Positions 1 through 7,600 of a DNA stretch of 16,781 nt are shown piece by piece; within the stretch, counting starts at the first letter, position 1; each line of letters begins with the position of its first letter. The DNA is from Methanobacterium sp. PtaU1.Bin097 (lineage in GTDB: Archaea; Methanobacteriota; Methanobacteria; Methanobacteriales; Methanobacteriaceae): the NCBI GenBank assembly GCA_002067325.1, contig MVQY01000009.1:1-16781 (forward strand), given 5' to 3'. The position numbers and the translations under genes were made by a program. The notes under the pieces were generated by a model. It was not told the DNA's origin. It did not search any database and saw only the letters and a list, made by a program, of their open reading frames with translations.

Positions 1-2174
1 AGACCGCCGGTGGCATTGGTGCCGTTGATCTGAACAGTTACGTTTTCACTCTGTATGGTGACTGAGTTATTATCAGATGTGGCGTTGGCCGGAGCCATGA
101 AATAACCATAGTTGGTTGAGTTATTAGTGGAGAAATCCCAGCTTCCAAAGTAGGACCACCAGGTAGCTTTACCTACCATGTCCACACTGGTAACCAGTAA
201 ATCTGGGTTGACATTGTCTGGATGGGTGTATTGAAGGATTTTCTGGGCCTGTTCAGCGGTAAATCCATACTGGGTTGTCAGTATATTTTGGGCCGTTGCT
301 TTATCCTCAGGCAGGATTTTATCCAGGATTTCCACAGTCTTACCTGTATCGTGGGTGTGATTTTCCAGAGCTATATATCCATCATCCCCACTGGAAGACA
401 GCATCCTTAGTATTCCTGCAGAAAGATTTTCATTGCTGGTGTAAAGAGCCTTAGCAACCCAATAAGCACGCCCATTGTTCTGTGTACTTCCATCAAAGGT
501 CACTGGACGATCGGCTTTGGCTGTAAAGAGGTGTCCGAAATCCCACCATGAAGTTATCACCGTATTTTGTGGGGTGTTATTTTTTATCCATGAAAGAGTA
601 TTAACCATTCCATCATCAGTACCCGGTACAATGGAGTTAGCTACAGTATTTGCAGAGCTTACTGGCATGTAGCACACCAATACCAATACTACTGCCATGG
701 CTATTATGTGATAGCTTGGTTTCTTGATGTGATTTTTCAGGTAATCTGAAATGAATCCCACAAAAATACCGGCACACAATGCAACGGGGATTGCAAACAT
801 TTCCACAAACCTTACACCCTTAGTGAATGCATATGCTGTAATCAAAAGCCATAATGAAAACAGTATAGCATAATACAGATAATTACCCCTTTTTCCAGGC
901 CCTAAAATCCTATTTTTATTCTCCTCTATTTCAGGTGCTTCTTCCTGTCCTATCTTTTTTCGGGCGTTCCTTCTCTTTCTTGCTTTTTTTCTCCTGGATT
1001 TTTCCCCTCTTCTTGGTTTTTCAGCTTTAAGAGCTTTCTGTTTTTCGTTTCCTTTAGTTTTTTTGGTTCCAATATACCAGAAAAGCATGAGAAGACCCAG
1101 TATTCCTATGGCAAATGGTATGATTCCACCGACATTAACTACCACCGAATCCTCAGGAGATTCGAAGCTGTAAAATGGTGGTATCCTCAATTCTCCCACG
1201 GATACATAGACGTTGGGGTAGGCTGCAGATGTTGTGGATGATTGCAACGAAACCGCTGTGAATGGCCCCATAAGTGATGAAAAAAAGGCACCTCCCCAGA
1301 AGACGATCATGAGCAGTGAACTCAACACCACAAATATGAGTAATGGTAGAATCACCGGTTGTTCACGCAGCCACTGCACTTTGCTTGTGTATTTTGACCA
1401 TGATTTGAAGGTTTCCACATTGAAAATGAACTTGGCAACCAGCGCATATACTACAACCGCAACTATAGCTAGATAAAATATGTACCACCAGCCCTCCCAT
1501 GACAGAGAGAACACCAGCATCGAAATAGCTGAAAAAACACCGTAAAGTATTTTCTTTTTCTCTTCGGTTGCGGTGATGCTTTCACTCAGGAACCATATTA
1601 CCAGAATGGATATGAGGACGTTGAACATGTCGGTGTCAAAGAATCCTGCAAAGGTGTGGGAAAAATAGAATGTGGACACTCCCACCAGCACTGCAGCAGC
1701 AATTCCCCCATAATCATTGGTGAGTCTCCTAATGAAGAAATAAGCAGGTATAACACATAGTGAAGCTATAATCGCCGATGTCCAGAAACTAACCAACAAC
1801 AGAGGGAAATCACCGAACAAATTGGCCACTTTGTAGAAAAATACCGTTATCCAACTAATCATCGGGCTGTATCCCTCTACAGATTTTCCAGGAGGGTAAA
1901 AGGAATGCAGATCCATTTCAGTGCCATTTACTCTGGTATCACCCACATAACCATGATCAAGTAAGTTTTCAGTTAAACGGTAGTTGTAGTACGAATCCAT
2001 CTCACTAAAGTAGGGAATACCACTATCCTCCTGGTAGTAATATTTCATCTGGTCTGGTACTCCTGAAATATTCGCAGTTTCCGCTCGAAGGAAGAATACA
2101 AAGGAAAATATTAAAATAACGATTAAGATGGGTTTCAGTTTATTCAGAATGTTCTTTGCTTTCTTTGTTTCCAT
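1..2174 (-). CDS. aglB: AglB/STT3 oligosaccharyltransferase, 3' end beyond left edge
   Basis: Membrane oligosaccharyltransferase that moves a lipid-linked glycan onto Asn of N-x-S/T sequons of exported proteins; catalysis is on the extracellular face. Translation from 2174 stays open to the left edge (724 codons). Residues 13-30 form the first membrane segment. The first acidic motif is EMDSYYNYR (Asp60), and the second is FFDTDMFN at 178-185 (Asp180, Asp182), matching the metal-binding loops of STT3 proteins. Many hydrophobic segments follow. The signature is WWDFG at 543-547, a Phe variant of the usual WWDYG. A loop at about 369-430 is extremely Lys/Arg-rich. The globular C-terminal domain continues past the window; related archaeal proteins are usually over 800 residues. 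I chose ATG 2174 because a GGTGG ribosome site lies 8 nt upstream; an in-frame ATG at 2189 is possible. It lies downstream of, and on the same strand as, four sequon-rich adhesins, its likely substrates. Identification is firm; the substrate link is inference. Confidence 0.93.
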   Translation of the reverse strand, partial: METKKAKNILNKLKPILIVILIFSFVFFLRAETANISGVPDQMKYYYQEDSGIPYFSEMDSYYNYRLTENLLDHGYVGDTRVNGTEMDLHSFYPPGKSVEGYSPMISWITVFFYKVANLFGDFPLLLVSFWTSAIIASLCVIPAYFFIRRLTNDYGGIAAAVLVGVSTFYFSHTFAGFFDTDMFNVLISILVIWFLSESITATEEKKKILYGVFSAISMLVFSLSWEGWWYIFYLAIVAVVVYALVAKFIFNVETFKSWSKYTSKVQWLREQPVILPLLIFVVLSSLLMIVFWGGAFFSSLMGPFTAVSLQSSTTSAAYPNVYVSVGELRIPPFYSFESPEDSVVVNVGGIIPFAIGILGLLMLFWYIGTKKTKGNEKQKALKAEKPRRGEKSRRKKARKRRNARKKIGQEEAPEIEENKNRILGPGKRGNYLYYAILFSLWLLITAYAFTKGVRFVEMFAIPVALCAGIFVGFISDYLKNHIKKPSYHIIAMAVVLVLVCYMPVSSANTVANSIVPGTDDGMVNTLSWIKNNTPQNTVITSWWDFGHLFTAKADRPVTFDGSTQNNGRAYWVAKALYTSNENLSAGILRMLSSSGDDGYIALENHTHDTGKTVEILDKILPEDKATAQNILTTQYGFTAEQAQKILQYTHPDNVNPDLLVTSVDMVGKATWWSYFGSWDFSTNNSTNYGYFMAPANATSDNNSVTIQSENVTVQINGTNATGG

Positions 2175-2181
2175 ATCAATA

Positions 2182-2221
2182 GCCACCATCGACTTTTAGT
2201 TTAACACTGCCCGATTTATAA
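2182..2221 (-). promoter_or_regulatory. Putative aglB promoter and ribosome binding site
   Basis: Reading the minus strand, a TATA-like TTATAAAT occupies 2221-2214. An archaeal start site about 25 nt further on would fall near 2192. GGTGG follows at 2186-2182, 8 nt before ATG 2174. This gives a short leader of about 18 nt and favours ATG 2174; use of ATG 2189 would make the message almost leaderless. The assignment rests on motif spacing only. Confidence 0.45.
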
Positions 2222-2490
2222 TAAATACAGCCGTTTACAGAGAGAAAAATGAAGATATAATGCTTAATAATACGATTTCCTCAATTCAATAAAGATTCCT
2301 CATAAAAGTTAATCCACGTATCAACCATATAAATATTTCCATTTTAATTGAATTATTATCAAGTAATGTTGATTCAATAAATACAGATTTTAAATCTCAT
2401 CACTACAATTGATTAAGCACAGAAAAACCTACTAAAAATATCCAAAAACCCCAATTTAGGATAAAGCCATAAAAATATGCAAATTCAACT

Positions 2491-2517
2491 AAAAATATAG
2501 AAAAAGGTAAAACAAAA
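2491..2517 (-). terminator. Oligo-T terminator after gene 2
   Basis: Just after the TAG stop of gene 2 the minus strand runs through TTTTGTTTT, then TTTTT, then TTTTT, separated by a few bases. Archaeal RNA polymerase terminates at such oligo-T runs without a hairpin. This would separate aglB from the adhesin transcript, in line with aglB having its own TATA-like box. Confidence 0.55.
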
Positions 2518-2521
2518 GTAC

Positions 2522-4552
2522 CTACTTAATAAAAATGATATTGACTTTATTTCCTTTCATGGTGTTCTTTGTATTTTTAACAGATTTGACAGTCACCAAA
2601 GCGTACCTATTAGAAGTTAACTCATTCCTAGAAAGCGTTGAATTACGCCCTTCATTGTAAACACCATAAATGGTACTTTTAGAAATCTTGTTATAGGTTA
2701 TTTGTGCGTTTCTGGCATGACTAGATATGTTTAATCCAATTTTATTGGACTTTAAAGTGTTAGATTTTATGATGTTACCGTATCCTGCATCCAACAAACC
2801 ATATGAAAAGTTGCTAACTGTATTTCCCCGAATAGAATTGGATTTAGCAGTTCTATCCATGTAGATCCCGTAACCAACACCTAAACCTGTCAGGCCGTTG
2901 TTGTGGATCTTGTTTTTCCATCCAGTATTATAGATTCCATAACTTCTAACAGACTTGAGTGTGTTCTTACTGATACTTATTGAGTTAGCGTTATTTACAA
3001 CACCCACATTTCCGCCACTGATTGTGTTAAAAAGTAACTGTGTGTTTTTTGCAGAATTAGACACACTTAATCCAACATCATTCAATGTTAACGTGTTGTA
3101 TTTTAAAGTGTTACTGTATCCTGCATCCAACAATCCACAAGAAAGTTTATTAATCTTGTTTCTCTGTACCAAGTTAGATTTAGTGTTTTTATCCAAATAA
3201 ATCCCATAACCTTTATTTAAGCCGGTTAAATTGTTGTTGTAGATATTGTTCTTCGATCCGGCGGTATTTAATATTCCATAAATTTTAACCGACTTGATGA
3301 TGTTGTGACTGATAGTTGTTGTGCTGGCATTATTTGAAACACCTGTGTTTCCACCAGTGATGGTATTGGAACTGATGGTGGAGTTTGAACCAAGGTTATA
3401 AATACCGTGATTATTTTTTTGCAGTGTGTTACTTTTTATCCTGGATTTAGAGCCAGTATTGTAGATTCCTGATTTGGATGTGTTGTAAATCTTGTTGTAA
3501 TTTACATCCCCGGACGAGGCATAATTTATCACACCGTATTCTCCACCACTTATGGTGTTATACATTATATCCACGTTGTTACCATTGTTGGTGATCCCTA
3601 CATTGTTGCTTGCCAGTTTAAATCCTCTAAATGTCAGGCTGTTACCATAATTATAGATAGCAGAACCTTTATTGGATTTGAAGATATTAGTCGTGCTTAT
3701 TTTAATTCCAGAACCACTGCCATAATTAATGATACCATCCATATTACCAATAAACGTATTATTCGTTATACTGAGATTATTCGCCATATTCAAAATGCCA
3801 CTGCTATAATTTCGTATTGTCAAACCTCGAATACTAGAGTTACTGAAAAGGAAGAATGCTGAAGTGGAAGAATCACCTCCAATATTTATCACGCCATTAT
3901 CTTTGATGTGGGAGGAATTACCTATGATGGTTACCAAACCATTACCTCTAATGTTTACCGGTTTAAAAATAGTTAAAGAGAGTTTTTTGTACTGTCCACT
4001 TGAAAAGAATATGTAACTGTTACTTTTACAGTTGTTTATAATGTACTGTATCTGAGTATTAGTCATATTACTATGTACAGTCCAGCTGGTTCCAGCGTAG
4101 TTTATCTGGTTAAATGTGTTTTTCGCTTCTGAGTTCTGGTAGTTTCCTACACCTTTATAGGTGGTGGTGATATTATACTGGCCAACATTAAGATCGGTGA
4201 CCCATTTAAGAGAAGCCATTCCATTAACCACACTTACCGAGCCAATTGTTTTATTACCTACTGAGAATTTAACAGTACCACCATTAACAGGTTTACCACT
4301 AGTCATCTCCTTAACGGTAGCAGTCAAATTGATTATATCCCCATATTTAGCAGAAGACTTAGATAATTTAACACTGGTTGTGGTATTAATAGGGGTTGCA
4401 GCCAAAGTCGCGTAGTTATTTGATGTGGATCCAGTATTAGGATCGTCACCATTAACAGACAAAATATCCTGACTTTCAGGACTTGCAGCACTAACCATGT
4501 TTATAAAAAGAAAACATAACAACATAACACTTAAAAACATAATCTTCCCCAT
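2522..4552 (-). CDS. Secreted adhesin-like protein: Ig-like domain plus beta-helix
   Basis: 676 residues. A signal peptide spans about residues 1-23 (hydrophobic run LSVMLLCFLFINMVSA). Residues 57-151 look like one bacterial Ig-like domain (Big_3 type): the SVKLSKSSAKYGD opening, a GxPVNGGTVKFSVGN centre, and GQYNITTTYKG near the end. Residues 152-212 resemble a beta-helix N-cap, and about 213-655 are parallel beta-helix coils with recurring GI-x-N and xxN-x-I patterns. Residues 401-625 contain a tandem duplication of about 112 residues. The protein ends in KNTMKGNK plus a short hydrophobic strand, with no membrane anchor or sorting motif. I count 17 N-x-S/T sequons. ATG 4552 is supported by GGAGG 8 nt upstream. 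Beta-helix folds can bind or cleave polysaccharide, but no catalytic residues can be assigned; adhesion is the family expectation, not shown here. It lies between gene 3 and aglB on the same strand. Confidence 0.85.
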   Translation of the reverse strand: MGKIMFLSVMLLCFLFINMVSAASPESQDILSVNGDDPNTGSTSNNYATLAATPINTTTSVKLSKSSAKYGDIINLTATVKEMTSGKPVNGGTVKFSVGNKTIGSVSVVNGMASLKWVTDLNVGQYNITTTYKGVGNYQNSEAKNTFNQINYAGTSWTVHSNMTNTQIQYIINNCKSNSYIFFSSGQYKKLSLTIFKPVNIRGNGLVTIIGNSSHIKDNGVINIGGDSSTSAFFLFSNSSIRGLTIRNYSSGILNMANNLSITNNTFIGNMDGIINYGSGSGIKISTTNIFKSNKGSAIYNYGNSLTFRGFKLASNNVGITNNGNNVDIMYNTISGGEYGVINYASSGDVNYNKIYNTSKSGIYNTGSKSRIKSNTLQKNNHGIYNLGSNSTISSNTITGGNTGVSNNASTTTISHNIIKSVKIYGILNTAGSKNNIYNNNLTGLNKGYGIYLDKNTKSNLVQRNKINKLSCGLLDAGYSNTLKYNTLTLNDVGLSVSNSAKNTQLLFNTISGGNVGVVNNANSISISKNTLKSVRSYGIYNTGWKNKIHNNGLTGLGVGYGIYMDRTAKSNSIRGNTVSNFSYGLLDAGYGNIIKSNTLKSNKIGLNISSHARNAQITYNKISKSTIYGVYNEGRNSTLSRNELTSNRYALVTVKSVKNTKNTMKGNKVNIIFIK
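2678..3352 (-). repeat. Tandem 112-113-residue duplication in the gene 2 beta-helix
   Basis: Protein residues 401-513 and 514-625 align end to end with a one-residue gap. Paired landmarks include GYGIYLD with GYGIYMD, GLLDAGYS with GLLDAGYG, and NLTGL with GLTGL. On DNA, the GTATCCTGCATCCAACAA string at 2780 recurs at 3116, exactly 336 bp apart. Several coils were duplicated as one block and have since diverged. Confidence 0.8.
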
Positions 4553-4560
4553 TCAACCTG

Positions 4561-4600
4561 CCTCCATCTACCATTTCTTTTAATAATTGTAAAATAAATT
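4561..4600 (-). promoter_or_regulatory. Putative gene 2 promoter and ribosome binding site
   Basis: GGAGG lies at 4565-4561, 8 nt before ATG 4552, which fixes that start well. Upstream, the A/T-rich AATTTATTTT at 4600-4591 is a candidate TATA box that would place transcription start near 4570. The ribosome site is convincing; the TATA box is only plausible. Confidence 0.45.
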
Positions 4601-4610
4601 TGAATCACGT

Positions 4611-4682
4611 TTAAAACCTTTTTATGATCTTTGTGTAGGTTTTATTTCCTTTCATGGTGTTGCTGGTGTATTTAACCGGTTT
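4611..4682 (-). pseudogene. Relict 3' end of a beta-helix adhesin gene
   Basis: Starting two bases inside the gene 3 stop codon, in the +1 frame, the minus strand reads 23 sense codons and a TAA. The peptide contains SNTMKGNK and ends KIIKRF, closely matching the C-terminus of gene 2 (KNTMKGNK, ending IIFIK). On DNA, 4641-4661 is identical to 2546-2566 over 21 bp. It has no start codon or ribosome site of its own. The simplest reading is a leftover from an ancestral beta-helix gene whose 3' end was cut off when the Ig-like tail of gene 3 was put in its place. A translational +1 frameshift joining it to gene 3 is possible, but no known shift signal supports it. Confidence 0.65.
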
Positions 4683-7600
4683 AAGTTTTGCCTGTGGTGA
4701 AGGTGTAGGTTTTAACCGCTACAGGGTTACCCGCCTTATCGGTAACTGCTCCAGTGTGAATAACAAGTTTGTATTTAGTGTTCGCCACTAACTTAGCATG
4801 ATTAATGGTCAGCACTTTACCACTGATCGACTTAGTTATCTTCACCGATTTACCTTTGCTGTCAATCAATTCAATCCAGTAGTTGCTACCCTCCTTGATG
4901 TTCTCATTGAAAGTCACCTTAATAACCTTACTACGGGCTACTTTAGTCGCACCGTTTTTAGGGTCAACCTTAGACACGGTAGGCGCTGTTCCCACACTGA
5001 ATTTGGTTGATTTCACTGCTACGGGGTTTCCTGCTAGGTCAGTCACCGCCCCGGTGTGAATGCATAATGTGTAAAGGGATTCAGCCAGGTTACTGGTAGG
5101 AGTGATGGTTAAAACCTTACCACTAATGGAATAATTGAACGGGACAGCTTTACCACTACTGTTTTTAAGCTCAAACCAATTATTACCCTTTTTAATATTC
5201 TCATTGAACGTGACCTTGATAGTCTTACTGGATGCGATTTTAGTCGCACCATTCTTTGGATCAACCTTAGACACGGTAGGAGCTGTTCCCACACTGAATT
5301 TACAGGTTGTAAATGATATAGGACTACCCACCATGTTGGTTACCGCTCCGGTGTGAATAATTAGAGTGTAAAGAGATTCAACCAGATAACTCTCTGGTTT
5401 AATGGTTAAAACCTTACCACTAATAGAGGAAGTAAAAGACACTGCCTTTTTACTGCTGTTTAAAAATTCCACCCAGAAATTACTGCCTTTCTTAATGTTT
5501 TCACTGAAGGTTACCTTGATGGTCTTATTTGGTGTTACCTTGGTCGTGCCGTTTACCGGATCGATTGAAGTGACGTTAAAATTGGAAACAATAAGGGTAC
5601 TGGCGGTGGTTGTACTACCATACCAGCTATTTGCATAGAAATTACTAACAACTAGATAATCTCCAATATCCAAAGTAATTAAGAAATGAGCTATGCCTTT
5701 ACTATCTGTTTTTGCCGTATAAGTTGTTTTAAATTTCTGACTATTAACCGAAACATTCTTATCAATAACCGTAACACTCACAGATTCTCCTACCAATGCC
5801 CGATCATAGATATCAGTCAATATAACATCATAAACACCGTTGAAATTCGAAATCACAGAATCAGTCCTTAATTTAGTGTTCACTTTACTGATGGTCAAGG
5901 TACCGTTGACTGAGCTTGGCCCATATAAACTGCCACCAGCGTACTTGGCTGTTACGTTGTAAAGTCCAGGGTAAAGGTTTATCATCAAACCGGTAATACC
6001 ATTTTCATCTGTTTTAAGATTAAACGTTTGATTAACGTCAGCCTGAGATATCGTGAAAGCAACAGCTTCATTTCTAATCACGTTACCTTTACCATCCCGT
6101 AACTCAATAACGAAGGGATTTCCCCTGCCATATAAAACACTGGTTAAAAGCTTCAAAACAGACTTCGTTGGATACACCGTAAAACTAGATGTGCTGCTAC
6201 TGGATCCATACCAACTATTACCCGCATAACTCACCTTAACAGTATACTTACCCTGAGCAAAATCAGCAGTAGATAAACCAGCACGACCACTATTATCAGT
6301 GACGCTGGTGTAAGTCTTGGATTGCTTACCATTAAAAATAATGAAAACTAATTTCTGGCCAGGTACTCCTTTACCATTAACATCATACAAAGTCGCATAA
6401 TAGGTGTTCTCTTTACCATAAAATGTCTCATTATAACTAATTATCTTAGTTATCGCGGTTAAAACCTGTATAGTTGCATTAGCATTAGATCCCTGGAAAT
6501 ATCCGTCACCACCATAAACAACAGATACACGATAAACACCCACTGGATCATCAATAGTAAGAGTAGCCATACCATTTCCATCGGTAATTAACGTGTATAC
6601 CTGTGACTTACCACTTTGATCAGTGATGGTAACCTTCAAAGTCTGATTAGACATCAAATAACCATTAACATTACGCAAAACCATCCTGTAAACGTTGCCT
6701 TTACCATAAAAAGCAGCATTAGAAACATCAATAATGGTACTGGTATTTCTAACCATTAAATCCACAGTCTGATTATCGATAGTGGCATTAACCCTGAAAT
6801 CCTTATCAGAACCCGACATAATCGTTGCCGAAGCTTGATTATTGACTAAATCTGTCTTTTTCGGTGAAATATCAACCTCACCACCAAAGAACACTTCTCT
6901 GGGAGGTAAAATCCCACCCAAATCCTGGATAATACCATTAGAATCAGTTACCTTATTTAAAGAAGCCTTTAAAACATCCCCATTAGCCGTTAAAGTCATT
7001 ATAACCCAATTATACACATACACATCCCCTAAAAACCGGTAAACCTTCTCACCAGCAGGTCCGCTGTTGGAACCCCACCAATTTTTAAGTAGATAAGCAA
7101 TGCCCATACGATTATACACTTCATCACCAAGATATTTGGCAGTATTGTTAACAAAAACAGAATAAGAAACCACCAAATCACCAGCATTATAAATAGCTCC
7201 ACCGTAGGGGGCAGAATTATTCAAAAACATGCACTGAGTAACGGTCGAATTACCGCCAGTGAAAACAATGCCGTAACCAGTGTAATCTTCATAATTAGCC
7301 ACTGTAATTGTATTTGAATTGTTAATAAATGTGGAGTTAGAAATGTCACCGCCGGTTTTAACAATCGACCCATCTCTAGTATTATCCATGAAAAGAGAGT
7401 TATTGATGGTGCTGGCTTGTACATAAAGCCCTGTATTGTTAACAAACGTGCAGTTTTCAACGGTAGCAGCGAACACTGCTCCAATATTGTTGATAAATTT
7501 TGAGCCAGAGATCAAAGATCCTCCAGATATGAGAGTGGTTAGTTTGTTGTTAATAAAAGTTGAATTAGTAACTGTTAAATTACCACTTGATCCAATGAAT

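Larger units (their letters stand above)
2175..2521. other. 347-nt A+T-rich gap between gene 2 and aglB
   Basis: No gene is supported here; the longest minus-strand ATG frames are under 20 codons and lack a ribosome site. Besides the terminator-like T tracts at the right and the aglB promoter at the left, it holds a second TATA-like TTTATATG at 2333-2326. It also holds an imperfect inverted repeat at 2347-2378 (arms ATTGAAT/ATTCAAT plus CAA/TTG with a bulge). A long leader or small RNA is possible, but nothing in the sequence requires one. Confidence 0.5.

Noticed and set aside
222..1476. Three open frames on the plus strand (222-410, 475-672, 1234-1476)
   Set aside because: They are antisense to the continuous aglB reading frame, have no ribosome site, and read as low-quality peptides without domain features.
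2347..2378. Inverted repeat in the aglB upstream gap as an operator or RNA hairpin
   Set aside because: The arms are short, bulged and A+T-rich, and such pairs are expected by chance in DNA of this composition.
3414..3420. Run of seven T (A on the coding strand) in gene 2 as a phase-variation tract
   Set aside because: It is short, coincides with ordinary Lys/Asn codons in an A-rich gene, and the frame is intact.
4681..4700. Programmed -1 frameshift joining gene 3 to the downstream tail
   Set aside because: The tail lies in the +1 frame, there is no clear slippery heptamer, and no supporting stem is evident, so a relict is simpler.
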